Shown: positions 49,148-60,647 of the stretch, one piece after another
Layout: the number at the start of each line of letters is the position of its first letter
Numbering within the stretch: position 1 is the stretch's first letter
NCBI RefSeq assembly: GCF_910589235.1
Contig: NC_060974.1
Coordinates: 3,089,003 to 3,153,002 of the forward strand
Reading direction: 5' to 3'
Source of the DNA: Vespa crabro
Taxonomy: Eukaryota; Arthropoda; Insecta; Hymenoptera; Vespidae
DNA: 64,000 bases
Made by a program: the position numbers and the translations under genes
Notes under the pieces: generated by a model
What the model was told of the DNA's origin: nothing
The model's database searches: none
What the model saw: the letters and a program-made list of their open reading frames with translations, nothing else

Positions 49148-51373
49148 CTATTTATAATTTTTTAGCGTCGTCGTAAGAATATGTATACCTTCTTCAAGTT
49201 GATCTTTGGTAATAGTCAATGGTGGTGATATTCTGATAATCTGTCCATGTGCTGGTCTTGTTAATAAACCCGCATCACGTAATTTCAAACAAATATCCCA
49301 ACCTGAGGCGAAATCTACGAAAAAAAAAAAAAAACATAAATTATGATCGTTTTAAAATTATATGTTTAAATATTGAATAGCTGACATACGAATAATATAT
49401 TAAAATATTGTTTAAAATAAGTTTTAACTGTGCATTAGATCTTTTTATATCATTGCACTGTATGAACGTAGATCGTCTAGTTTAATAAATCTAAGTTAAT
49501 ATCGTCTAAGTTAATAAGTTTTTAATGAATACGAATTCTACCATATATTATTTTATTAATTGCCATATATTTTTAGACAATAGATGATAAGGGTATACCT
49601 TTATTGATAAGAAGTCCGGCTAACAAACCACGTCCTCTGAATTCCACAGCAATATCTTTTGGTAATTTACTCAATTCATTTTTTAATACTTCGCCCAATT
49701 TTCTAGCATTCTCGGCAAGATTTTCTTCTTCCAAGATTTTAACTGCTTCCAAAGCAACTCTATTTCCTAAAGGACTACCGCCGAAAGTGCTACCGTGACA
49801 ACCCGCTTCAAAACACATCATTATCTGTAATAAATTATTATTGATGTCACGTGTGTGTGCACATTTTCATATAAATAATATCGAATGATCTTTCAGGATG
49901 CAGATGTTAGACGAAAAAAAAAATATTTTTCTTACGACTAAGAAAATCGTTAACATTTATAGTCATTATGTTATTTTTGTCTTATAAATTTAAATACCTC
50001 ATCGTTCGCCAAGACACCAGAAACTGGATACATCCCACCAGAAAGTGCTTTTCCTAAAATCAAAATATCTGCTTTTTGATTTTCATGATCGATCGCCATA
50101 CGTTTCCCAGTTCGACATAATCCAGTCTGTACTTCGTCCGCGATCCATAAAACGTTATATTTCGTACACAAATCTCTAACACCTTTTAGATATCCATCCT
50201 GTAGAAAATAAAAATGATCGAATAATCGAAATTAAACATTTCAATATTTTAGAACAATTTTAAAAATTTTTATGGATAAAGATGAGCTTTTAAAAATGAT
50301 AATTATTCGCAACCTACTCTCTAAAATATAATCAACATCGAATGTTGTTCGATAAATTGATTTGATATAAATTTGCGAGTTGAAAAAAAAAAAACTTAAA
50401 TAAAAAATAAGTAATTCTCGCGTGATCTATTAATCGAATCAATTTTGTATTATCATATTTTATATTTAATGCCATGTAGACTTTGAGGGGTTGAAGGTGC
50501 ACACGTTTGTTTCATAAAAACGAAATAACGTTTGACGTACGTTCGGAATAATGACGCCAGCTTCTCCTTGAATCGGTTCCATCATGAATCCGCAAACGTT
50601 CGGATCTTCTTTAAATTTTGCTTCGAGAGCGGTTAAATCATTGTACGGTACTTTATCGAATAATGGCATGTACGGACCAAAATCATTGTAACAATTAGGA
50701 TCGGTCGATGACGATAATGCTGCTAACGATCTGCCCCAAAAGTTATTGTTAGCAAACACAATCGTTGCCTTCTGGCTTGGTATTTTTTTTATTCTATATC
50801 CCCAACGTCTGGCCAATTTTATAGCCGTATCTCCACCTTCAACTCCTAATAAATATTTAGAAATGTTACATTAAGAAGATTCCAATGTAACGTTTCAACA
50901 AATCTCACTTGAATTAATATAGTTTTATATTAAATAATTAATTAATATTATGATAATATAGTTTTTATAAAAAAAAGACAATCATTTTTGTTACCTGTAT
51001 TCATAGGTATGAATCTATCGTAGCCAATTAATTTCGTTAAATATTCTCCTAATTCACCGTGCGGTTCCGTATAAAAAGCTCTTGCAGTGTGAGTCAATTT
51101 TTCTGCCTGTTCCTTCATGACTTTGACCAAACGTGGATGACAATGACCTTGACTGACGGTCGAGAAACCAGCTAAAAAGTCGAGATAACGTTTCCCATTA
51201 TTGTCCCATAAAAAAACCCCATCACCTTTGGTTAATACCACAGGTAGAGCCTTGAAGTGTCTCGCAGCGTATTTATTATCTCGCTCGATTATTTCCTGGG
51301 TGCTCAGATACTTTTTTTTTTGATCGTACATCTTCTTCGTTACATTGAGAATTCTTTGTCTAAGAGATTGCAT
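49148..51373 (-). CDS. Oat: Ornithine aminotransferase paralogue, diverged copy
   Basis: Five exons: 51373-50995, 50845-50541, 50198-49998, 49824-49599, 49314-49148; 425 aa. It is a class III PLP aminotransferase of the ornithine aminotransferase family: PLP-binding Lys278 in ILGKALSGG, EPIQGEAGVIIP, WIADEVQTGL and carboxylate-binding Arg165 in FWGRSL are intact. However, the two tyrosines that contact ornithine in human OAT (Tyr55 and Tyr85) are Phe40 and Phe70 here, and the usual GEHGSTYGG reads GCHGSTFGG. The neighbouring copy (53.0-54.7 kb) keeps the standard residues. The N-terminus is basic and could be a mitochondrial presequence. The fold is complete, so this is likely an active enzyme with altered substrate preference rather than a pseudogene. 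Exons 3, 4 and 5 correspond to one exon in the other copy. Confidence 0.88.
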
Positions 51374-53013
51374 TTTTTTTTCTTTTTCTTTTTCTTTCTA
51401 TATTTTTTTTTATCTTTCTTTTTTTTTCAACACATATATAATCGAATACCAATATGATAAATTACTGTAACCCTGGTTTCAATTATTAAAAATATATTAA
51501 TATTAATGAAAAGTGATTAGAGGGTATATATATATATATACATATATATCAACTAGCGAGATACTTTCTAACGAAACACGTAAAATGTACCATCATTTAT
51601 AGCAATGTGGACGATATAAGAGGGGGAAACTTATTTACTCCTAACTTGTTTGTATACAAAGTTGTGCAAAGGGGATTTAAAATAAATACCACATCGATGT
51701 ACGTATGGATTCAAAAGTCGCTGATAATGGGCCTTTGTGTTTGTTAAGGCGCCAATGTTCTAAAGTAAACTCATAATTACAAACAATATAATCTTATACG
51801 TTAAAATCGTTCAATGTCACAATTGATAAATAAGAACTGTATAATATATCTTAAATGATCGATCGATCATTTAAATGAGTTTATCTCGATCGAATAAAAA
51901 AGAAAAAAAGAAAAGATGAAAAGAAAAAAGAAAAGAGAAAAAAAAGCATTAAGTACAATTAATTTATAATTATAAAAGAAACGTGATCGATTAAAAATAA
52001 TGATTAAAAATTAGAAATTCTCTTCAATGTACGATTTTATAAAATCACATGATTTTTCAATTGTCTTCGGGCAATATATTGTAGATTTTTCGAAAGAAGT
52101 ATGCTAATAATGTAATGAGATATTTTTCCAAACGGAATGACGATAACATAGCTTTTTATGACTTTTTACAATCCGATATTTAATTTTCTTTATCTCTTAT
52201 CAGTCATTCTTCCCTCAAGTCATAAGTATTTAAGCAAGTGTAACTTGGGTAAATTATATTAAGAATGTTAACGCGTTCTTGTCATACGATATAATGATTA
52301 TTGTTACAAGGAAAAAAAAAAAAAAAGGAAAAAAACAAATTGCATGAATTACTTTGCAAAATATCCCAATGTATATAAATAAATAAATATATATATGTGT
52401 GTGTGTGTGTTAAGATTCTCTCTTCCTTTTTTTTTTTTATATATTAATAACTACAAACAGACAAGAGTACAAAGCTATCAGTTTCATAATGAGTTGTCTT
52501 ATCTCGTACGAGTTATTAATACATTGGAATATAGTAATCTAATATGCGCTTTAATTTAACGTTATTTATGTGTTACGTCGTGCTTCGTCAATAATGCAAA
52601 AATATATTTGGATATATATATATATATAAAACCAATGCATTTTCTTAAAGATTATAATACAAATATGATGTATAACTACAATATAATTATTCATTGTTAA
52701 TAAATGAATTATCAATAAAGCGATTAGAATCTGATAAGTATATATTTGGTGTTACACGATGGAGCGTTGACATATATGACGAAATACACTTGAGATAATA
52801 ATCGAGACATCGTTAAGAAAGGAAACTTTTGTATAATACATCTCTTATACGATGATAAGGAGTAACGTGTTCAATAAATGTTCAATGAAATTAAATGCAA
52901 AAGAAAATAAATTTATTTTATTGAACTATATCATAAATATATAACATATGTATAATATGCACTTTCATGGCATATGTGTGTGAACGTTTATACAAAAGAA
53001 ATTTTATAAAATA
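51374..53013. other. Spacer between the two ornithine aminotransferase genes
   Basis: 1.6 kb, AT-rich, no credible exon. It should hold the promoter of the diverged copy and the 3' UTR of the canonical copy, both on the minus strand. T-rich runs (51,374-51,430), TA/TG repeats (51,525-51,545; 52,380-52,410; 52,615-52,627) and poly-A runs (51,898-51,950; 52,311-52,335) are present. Confidence 0.45.
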
Positions 53014-53633
53014 TTATTTTATAAATTTCAATATCGTTCGTGAAATAATATCCGCGCACTCTCTTATCTGAGATTCAGTAATAACTAAAGGTGGAGCAAG
53101 TCTAATAATATGACCGTGAGTTGGTTTTGCCAAAAGACCTTCATCCTTCAATTTTATACATACATCCATAGCATTGATCTTTTCATTGATAACGATAGCA
53201 TTCAAAAGTCCCTTTCCTCTGACCAATGTGATAATATCTTTCGGAAGTTTTTCAAGTTCGTTCCTTAAAATCGGACCAAGCTTATCGGCATTGTCAGCTA
53301 ATTTTTCTTCCTCGAGAACGCGTAATGCCTCGAGAGCAATTTTGCAACCCAAAGGATTACCACCGTATGTCGAGCCATGTTCGCCAGGCTTTATGGTTAA
53401 CATTATAGAATCATTGGCTAAGACTCCGGATACCGGATAAAAGCCACCGGATAATGCCTTTCCAAGTATTAAAATATCAGGCTTAACATTCTCATGATCA
53501 ACGGCCAATCGTTTCCCTGTTCTTCCCAATCCCGTTTGAACTTCATCGGCTATCCATAAAACGTTGTATTTTGTACAAAGCTCTCTAACGCCCTTCAGAT
53601 AACCATTCTTCGAGAGAATAAGAGAAAGAGAGA

Positions 53634-53677
<44 letters not shown>

Positions 53678-54723
53678 AAAATAAATAATAAATAATGACA
53701 CAAATTAAAATATACATAAGGATCATCGTCACTTTGACAATATTTCTTTCTTTTTATTCCCTTACCCGTGGTACTACTACTCCTGCTTCACCTTGAATAG
53801 GTTCGACCATGAAGGCACAAACGTTTGGATCGGCAAGTGCTTTTTCAAGAGCAATCAGATCATCATACGGTACCAGCTCAAAACCCGGCATAAATGGACC
53901 GAAACCACTGTAACTACTTGGATCGGTACTTGAGGATAAAGCGCTCATTGTTCTTCCCCAAAAGTTACCTTCAGCGAATATTATTTTTCCTTGATATTGC
54001 GGTATATTTTTTCTCGTGTATCCCCATCTTCGTGCTAATTTACAAGCCGTCTCACCTCCTTCTACTCCAGTGTTCATTGGCAACCATTTGTCATATCTAT
54101 AATTAAAATAAATAAATATATATATATATATATATATATTATTATCATGCATGATCTATTAAATTTAATATACGTACCCAAACAATTTAGTTACATATTC
54201 CTCGAATTCACCTAAAACATCTGTATAAAAAGCTCTCGAACTTAGTGTTAAGATCTTCGCTTGTTTCATCATGGTTTCGTAAATCCTCGGATGGCAATGA
54301 CCTTGATTGACAGCTGAATAAGCACTTAAAAAATCATAATACCTTTTCCCTTCGACATCCCACATGTATACTCCTTCGGCTTTACAAAGTGCTACCTCAA
54401 GAGGATGATAATTATGTGCACCGTATTTCGATTCCCGTTCATATACTTGCTGTGATGTAATACTTCTAGGATATTGTAATTTCTGCAAAATAATTACGTG
54501 TATTTTTTTGATATTGTTCGTAAGATTTCTTTTTTTTCCTTTCTTTTTCTTTTTTCCTTTCTTTTTCTTTTTTCCTTTCTCCCTCCTCTTTTTATTCGAA
54601 ACTTCAATTTCAAGGTCGAAATATAAGGAAATATAATTAACTTACTTGTTTACGAATTTTTAACAAATTAGATTGTGAAGTAAAACGAAGATTTCCGAGT
54701 ATCATTCTTGTCAGTGATTCCAT
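53014..54723 (-). CDS. Oat: Ornithine aminotransferase, mitochondrial
   Basis: Four exons: 54723-54646, 54482-54178, 54096-53766, 53607-53014; 435 aa, against 439 for human OAT. It converts ornithine and 2-oxoglutarate to glutamate 5-semialdehyde and glutamate in the mitochondrial matrix. The PLP Lys288 lies in ILGKALSGG. Ornithine-contacting Tyr51 (YGAHNYHPLEV) and Tyr81 (SAYSAVNQGH), the carboxylate Arg in NFWGRTM, GEHGSTYGGNPLG and the C-terminal IIRLAPPL are all present. The first exon (26 residues, rich in Arg/Lys/Leu with one acid) fits a mitochondrial targeting peptide. It is followed on the same strand, 1.6 kb downstream, by the diverged paralogue. The first intron contains T-rich tracts and the third a long (GA)n run. 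Confidence 0.95.
53624..53672. repeat. (GA)n microsatellite inside an OAT intron
   Basis: A purine run of GA units with an ACAAA interruption, in the intron before the last exon of the canonical OAT. On the minus strand it gives a CT-rich tract close to the 3' splice site. Confidence 0.9.
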
Positions 54724-54867
54724 TGTTACTTGACTTTATTTAAAGAGATATATTCACGGATGGAATAACTGTAATTAGAAACAATAGAGAAGTTATAGGG
54801 CGTAAAAATAGTTTCTTCTTCTTCTTCTTTTTCTTCTTCTTCTTTTTCTTCTTCTTTCTTTTTTCTC

Positions 54868-54917
<50 letters not shown>

Positions 54918-55414
54918 GATGTAACGAATAAATCGAAAAGTACAATGCTATGTTTACGATCTATTGTATATAATACTTTATAATTATCTCTTTGTTTATC
55001 GGAATTATTCGATTCGTCTATCGAACAATAGACTAAGTAAAAAATTAAATTTAAATTGTGCGAATAAATATATTCAAAAATACCTTCGTTGTCTATTAAA
55101 AATATATCAAAGTAATTCGTAAATGATGGACGATATGAACGTGATTGTAACACCGAACAATATCTCAATCGAATTAAATCAATTTGAATACTTTTGTACG
55201 ATCGTTAAAATCTTATTAAATATAACGTTCAAAGGATTGAAACGAACTGTCGTGTGTTAGTATTTATAGTGATTGCTACTTCTCAAATCATTTACCCGTC
55301 TCACACGTCATATGATAGATAAGAAAATGTGCTTCAGTTCTTGTAGATAATAGTTAAAAGGTGAACTTTCTTGAAAGTTCAAAGATCTTTAACGTCGTTC
55401 TATAAATTTTAATT

Positions 55415-55419
<5 letters not shown>

Positions 55420-55467
<48 letters not shown>
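55420..55467. repeat. (CT)n microsatellite
   Basis: About 24 uninterrupted CT units. A second run with the same motif lies at about 54,863-54,914. Confidence 0.95.
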
Positions 55468-55473
<6 letters not shown>

Positions 55474-55597
55474 TTGAAATATTATGTATATGCACTTATC
55501 ATTTTGCATGCATTCTATATATAAAACGTTTATATCGTTCTTTTACTAATAATAACTAAATATAAATATATATACATATATATATATTTATTTATAT

Positions 55598-55604
55598 ATT
55601 CATT

Positions 55605-55642
<38 letters not shown>
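55598..55642. repeat. (ATTT)n microsatellite
   Basis: About 11 ATTT tetranucleotides with one TTAC variant, in the spacer upstream of CDCA7. Confidence 0.9.
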
Positions 55643-55643
<1 letters not shown>

Positions 55644-56636
55644 CTTATTAGGAAAAAAATTTTTAAGGAGTCAAGCTAATATTTATTATATTTTTTTTAA
55701 CTTATCGATTAATTGATAACACTGATGCTAAAATCGATATAATTTTTTATTTAAAAAACAAAAGAAAAAAAAGTAAAAAGTAAATTCAACGTAAAGTTGC
55801 ATTTATCGAATGCAATCACGCGCGCGCACACACACATCAACATACATATACATCGATTATTTCATTTATTTTACCGCGAATTTTATAATATAAATTCACT
55901 GATCTAATAATTTAACTTAATTTATAAATTACATATATATATTTATATATGTACATATATATATATATATATATATATAGGTATATATACGTCGTAATGC
56001 ATCGAAATGCATCTTAATTATAAATACATTTATAACAAATTGTTCGTACTAATAAATAATAAATTATAAATGAAAATAATCACGTAAAATAAGGAGCACA
56101 CCACATTTGATTAACTTGAAGTTGTAAACCAATCATTTAATCTTCGTTATTCACTGTGAAGTCATTGGCATACTCGTTAACGCGTAAATATTTGAATGGA
56201 CCAATAAACATACGCGCTGCTTTAGTTGTACAAAATTCAAATATCATTTATTTTATAATTGCATTAACAAAATTACGTAAATTTTTTTTTTAAGTATTTA
56301 ATAATTATTTTCAATTCGATAATTAGATTAAATATCCAATAATTAGATTAAACACTAATCTCTATTGTTAATTTATTCAAATTACAAAAGTATACTCGTT
56401 AGATTGTAAATGAAATTAACATCCTATTGGCTGAATTTATTGACCATTTATGAAAAGAAATCATTAGGATATCTAGTATTATTTGGTGATATTTTATTGG
56501 TATTTCTCGTAATTCTTTTCATTCAAACAATTCAAATAATGCGAAACAGTTAAAAAGTGCTATTTGCTTTGAAGATAGGTGAGAGAGAAATATATTAGAC
56601 AATAAATTTACTATAAATATTTAGTTTATATGAAAC

Positions 56637-57802
56637 ATGAGCGATAACGATTATGATATACTTCGTCAAAAAAATATTGCTGAAAGGAATGCCATTGTAA
56701 GTAAAGATATCCTTTTTTCTATAGTGTTATTTAACCCAAAGCTAAAACATTGATAAATTTCAATTATTGTATATTTATTTTTTGTCAACAATTACATTTC
56801 TAATAATTAATTTCTTTCCTTAAAGTTTGCAGAATTTTTCAAGGAAGTAAACAAATTAAAAGCCGAAGAGAAGAATTTACAAGAAGCACAAAAAGAAAAG
56901 GAGAATATTGAAAATGAACCACCCAGAAAAAAACGAAGGATAAGTCACAACAAAGACAATGATAATGATAATGATTTTAAAAATAGTAAACGATTACCAT
57001 TACGTAAACGATATAATACCAGAAGCACAGCTAGATATTCTACAAGTGATGAATTAAATGATTCTGATAATTATGAAAATAGTAGTAATGTACCTAGAAG
57101 GAACAGAGCAAAACTAAAAGTTTTGTTTCCCTGGGCAAAACCATTCCAAAGGAGTATTGATCTAATGAAAATGGGAGTATGTGATATTGATGAGAAAGAA
57201 GAAGAAAATGATGATGACGATGATGATTATGATTATGATAATAATCTATCTGATGAATCTTTTAGCAATAAAAAATATTCCAAGGTATCAAAATCTCCAT
57301 ATGATCCTAATAGCATACCATCGGTTGATAAGATAACACAGGAAATGTTAGATAATGTGGCAAAACGAAGTACACTAAAAAAATATTGTAAAATATATGG
57401 TACAAGTTGTCATCAATGTAGACAAAAAACTCTGGATACAAAAACAGTTTGTAGATCAGGAGAATGTATTGGTATAAGAGGCCAATTTTGTGGGCCTTGC
57501 TTACAAGGAAGATATGGAGAAAGCGCAGTCGGAGCCTTACAAGATCCTGTAAGTTGGATGCACTTTCTATTGTGTGAAATAGGATAAATATATACATGGT
57601 TATGTGCGAATGTATACATAAATTTTTTTTTTTTTTTTTTTTTTAGAACTGGGCCTGTCCTCCTTGCAGAAATTTATGTAATTGTAGTATATGTAGGACA
57701 AGAAATGGTTTACGACCAACAGGAATTTTAGCTCCTGTAGCACAAGAAGGAGGATATTCATCGGTGATGGATTATTTACAATCTGTTGAAGATGATACAT
57801 AA
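56637..57802 (+). CDS. CDCA7: CDCA7-like zinc-finger protein (HELLS cofactor)
   Basis: Three exons: 56637-56696, 56826-57548, 57647-57802; 312 aa. N-terminal helix QKNIAERNAIFAEFFKEVNK then acidic/basic segments including PPRKKRR, a likely nuclear signal. The C-terminal four-CXXC zinc domain begins at Cys215 (CHQCRQKTLDTKT) and continues with RGQFCGPCLQGRYGE, CPPCRNLCNCSICR and GLRPTGILAP. Residues mutated in human ICF syndrome type 3 (the Arg of CHQCR, the Gly of IRGQFCG and the Arg of GRYGE) are conserved, so the domain should be functional. CDCA7 recruits the remodeller HELLS to hemimethylated or heterochromatic DNA and is generally kept in species with maintenance DNA methylation. The gene is tail-to-tail with METTL25, 168 bp apart. 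Confidence 0.92.
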
Positions 57803-57970
57803 CTTATTTTCATAGAATATAAAAAAACATTGAATGAAATATTAATTTCACATATTATGTATTTTTTGATAAAGTAATGCTCGTTTATATAACCATAGTA
57901 TTTCTTTTATATATTGCTGTCTACCAATTTGTTTAATTTTTATTTTACAAAGATAGTTTCTAAAAGAAAT

Positions 57971-58203
57971 TTATTTTATAGCAACAATGGCATATTGTCT
58001 TGGTGATAAAACAGGATTAAACAAGCGTAGAATAACAGTTTTCGAACATTGCTTACTGTTCTGTAAATATATTACTCTGTCTAATATAATTGCTGCCTCT
58101 AATACCGGACTTATGTATATACGTAATATTTGGAAAAGATCCAATTTTAATTTAAAATGTATATGAGACTGGTACAATTCTTCTAAAATTTCAGTCGATG
58201 GTA

Positions 58204-58280
<77 letters not shown>

Positions 58281-59506
58281 AACAAATTTACTACTATAGT
58301 AAATAACGGCAAATTACTGATACTCCTCTATTCCTTACTTTTTTGGCATCTATTCCAATTTTTAATAATGCCCATTTTGCATAAGTTGGAAAATCACACA
58401 ATGGTCCCCCACGTCCTATTCTTACGTCATATAAACCTGAAAACATCCATTTATTATTATTTAAGGAAAATAGATTGCTTATACATAAAATTATTTAAAT
58501 TTACCCATAGAATGTAAAAGTACTTGTAACAATGCTCTGTAGAATAATGATGGTGACAATGATTTGGCTTCTTTTGTTCGTTCTATACATTGTTGTGCCA
58601 ACATTCTGGCATTTCTCGAAAAGTTAATCCTTTTGGTAAATGATTCGTTTACTAAATGATAACAACATGATACAACACAAATTACTTTAAAGTTATCATT
58701 CTGTAGAAAGACTTTCATAAGAGAATGTGCTAAAGATCCACATGTATGTAATCCAGTTAGAATCAAGTTACTTTTTAAATTCCAATTTGGAAAATGTATG
58801 TTTACCATTGTATTGTAATCTGTGTTATCGTCAATTTTAGTAACTACATATTTAACCTAAAAATAATATACTCTAATAATGATTGTAAGAACATAAAAAA
58901 TAATCTATTTATAATATTTATTTAGTATACCAAAGATGAAGTTTGTTTTCCCATTTTTTTCATTTTTTCTGCTCTATAAATGGCTCCTTTATGACATAAG
59001 TCTGATGAATCAATTGCAAGTACAGGTAGTCTATAATTTTCTGCTAAATACGTTGATAAATAAGCTTTTCCAGCACCAGCATCTATTACTAAACTTCTAG
59101 TTGAATTTGCTATATGTCCAACAACATGGCCAAGAGCTTCCACCTCGTGAAGCTTTTTTTTACTCATAAATCCTTTATCTTCATTTTTTATTTCATTAAA
59201 TTTCCATTTGTCATTATCTAGACTTAAAAATTGTGGAATATCTTTAAAATCCAATATCATTGGGCATGCTTGCAAAGACAATAACTTTGTAACTTTTATA
59301 AATTCGTTTAATCGAGTAACCGTTTCATTTTCCTTCCAAATATCATTGATTGTTTTAACATTCTCAAGTTCTAATTTTAATAATTCTGGTAAACATTTGT
59401 CCCATAATTTTTCATTAATAAAGTCAACTAAATGACAATCAATGAGTTGTTCATATAGATTTAAAAAATCTATAACCTTATGGAAATGTTCTATATATTG
59501 AATCAT
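57971..59506 (-). CDS. METTL25: Methyltransferase-like protein 25
   Basis: Four exons: 59506-58931, 58856-58505, 58436-58339, 58204-57971; 419 aa. A Rossmann-type SAM-binding motif is seen in VIDAGAGKAYLS, and LPVLAIDSSD follows as the acidic loop. The family markers LTGLHTCGSLAHSLM, VVSCCYHLVNE, SRNARMLAQQC and LFYRALLQ fit METTL25 better than its relative METTL25B/RRNAD1. Methyl acceptor is not known for the insect protein. The gene starts 66 bp downstream of the LTO1 stop on the same strand. The last intron contains an unbroken run of about 67 A on the + strand, which becomes a poly-T tract right before the final 3' splice site. Confidence 0.85.
58207..58273. repeat. Poly-A/T homopolymer, about 67 bp
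   Basis: Uninterrupted A on the + strand, ending three bases from the start of the last METTL25 exon (58204). On the transcribed strand it is the polypyrimidine tract. Such a length could also be inflated or truncated by sequencing error. Confidence 0.95.
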
Positions 59507-59572
59507 TTTGTAAATTAATTCTTTACAATTGGTGTAGTATATATATATATATATATATAAAGAAATTAAGAT

Positions 59573-59980
59573 TCAAAATTCAAGTTTGTTAGCTTCAGGA
59601 TATACAGGATTTAATTTTGCTAAGGAGCAAAATTTAACATACTTGAATTTAATATTTTCTAAAGTCTTTAAAATATCTGTAGTATCGTCGTTATGTTTAG
59701 GAAAATGATGAATATTATCTAAAATTTCATTAGCCAATGATATAACCTTCTCATTAGCAGTTTTATTACTATGTAGATACTGCTCTATAACACCACAATA
59801 ATATCCTAATTGAGCAGCTACTAAACTAGCTCTATGATATCCAAGATGATATCCTTTCAATAATCTGTTTTGACCACTTTCATATCCATCTGTGTAACCA
59901 GATTTCTGCGCTTGCTCTTCCGCGAATAATAGATTTTCAAAAACTTGATTAACATCAAAGTCCTCCTTTTTTTCAGACAT
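59573..59980 (-). CDS. LTO1: LTO1 (ORAOV1) homologue
   Basis: Single exon of 135 aa. The deca-GX3 motif spans about residues 28-63: GYTDGYESGQNRLLKGYHLG continuing with YHRASLVAAQLGYYCG, with glycines every fourth residue. LTO1 pairs with YAE1 to deliver Fe-S clusters to the ribosome-recycling ATPase ABCE1, bridging to the cytosolic Fe-S targeting complex. The length matches the human protein (137 aa). It is immediately upstream of METTL25, separated by 66 bp that include a (TA)n run and no obvious poly(A) signal. Confidence 0.93.
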   Translation of the reverse strand: MSEKKEDFDVNQVFENLLFAEEQAQKSGYTDGYESGQNRLLKGYHLGYHRASLVAAQLGYYCGVIEQYLHSNKTANEKVISLANEILDNIHHFPKHNDDTTDILKTLENIKFKYVKFCSLAKLNPVYPEANKLEF

Positions 59981-60647
59981 AATTGCGTCTTATCTGAAAA
60001 ATAATTAATTAATTCATATAAACATTTCAAATTGTTCTCCCATCGTAAATGATAATTAATTTACATTACATACTTAATATATAAAATATTATATTTTATA
60101 ATATAATAACTGCTCTGTATTTTATAAAAGGTAACATTAACGAGTAGAAAATCTTTTTGCTCATATTACAAATTTAAAAAATATTCAAATCTTAATATTT
60201 TAATGTAAAAGTGAAAAGAAAAATGTAAATAATGTTTCAAAGAATTTTAGGTTAGCGGCTTCTTCGCTAATCACCTTACTTACGAATTTCCTGCGCCATC
60301 GAAGTGCATTGGCCGACATATTTGAACGATCACATTGGCCAATCATATCATCCGAAAATCATCGTTCTTCACGTCGATGTCATATCTGTATTTTTATTTA
60401 GGTTATAATTCGAACGTATTATTATAACCACAGGCTTTTCTCATAACCATAGTTACATTTTCATAGTAAAAATAATAATTTTAACGGTTCAATTTTCAAC
60501 ATCAAGAATTAAATTTGTAGGCGTGCTGAGTAATTGAGAAGTGAAGAGATACAACCAACTTCAGAGGCGTGTCATGTTTGCAAGTAACGCGGCGTTATTG
60601 TTCGTACTATTCTTGAAGAATTTGTAGGTATAAAATTTATAATCAAA
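59981..60647. promoter_or_regulatory. Putative shared promoter region of LTO1 and moira
   Basis: 667 bp between divergent starts, with no recognised exon. The less AT-rich segment 60,245-60,380 (for example CCTGCGCCATCGAAGTGCAT) and 60,520-60,600 may be promoter cores for each side. Confidence 0.45.

Larger units (their letters stand above)
54724..56636. other. 5' flank of the canonical OAT and spacer to CDCA7
   Basis: 1.9 kb between divergent starts, with no exon. It carries (CT)n tracts at about 54,863-54,914 and 55,420-55,467, (ATTT)n at about 55,598-55,642, (CA)n near 55,820 and (TA)n near 55,935-55,978. The section 56,100-56,240 is slightly GC-richer and could include the CDCA7 promoter. 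Confidence 0.45.

Noticed and set aside
54740..55168. 142-codon minus-strand frame with Arg-Glu and poly-Lys runs
   Set aside because: Encoded by (CT)n and CTT repeats in the OAT 5' flank; no splice signals or similarity.
57307..57619. Minus-strand frames inside CDCA7
   Set aside because: Antisense of an exon with a conserved zinc domain on the plus strand.
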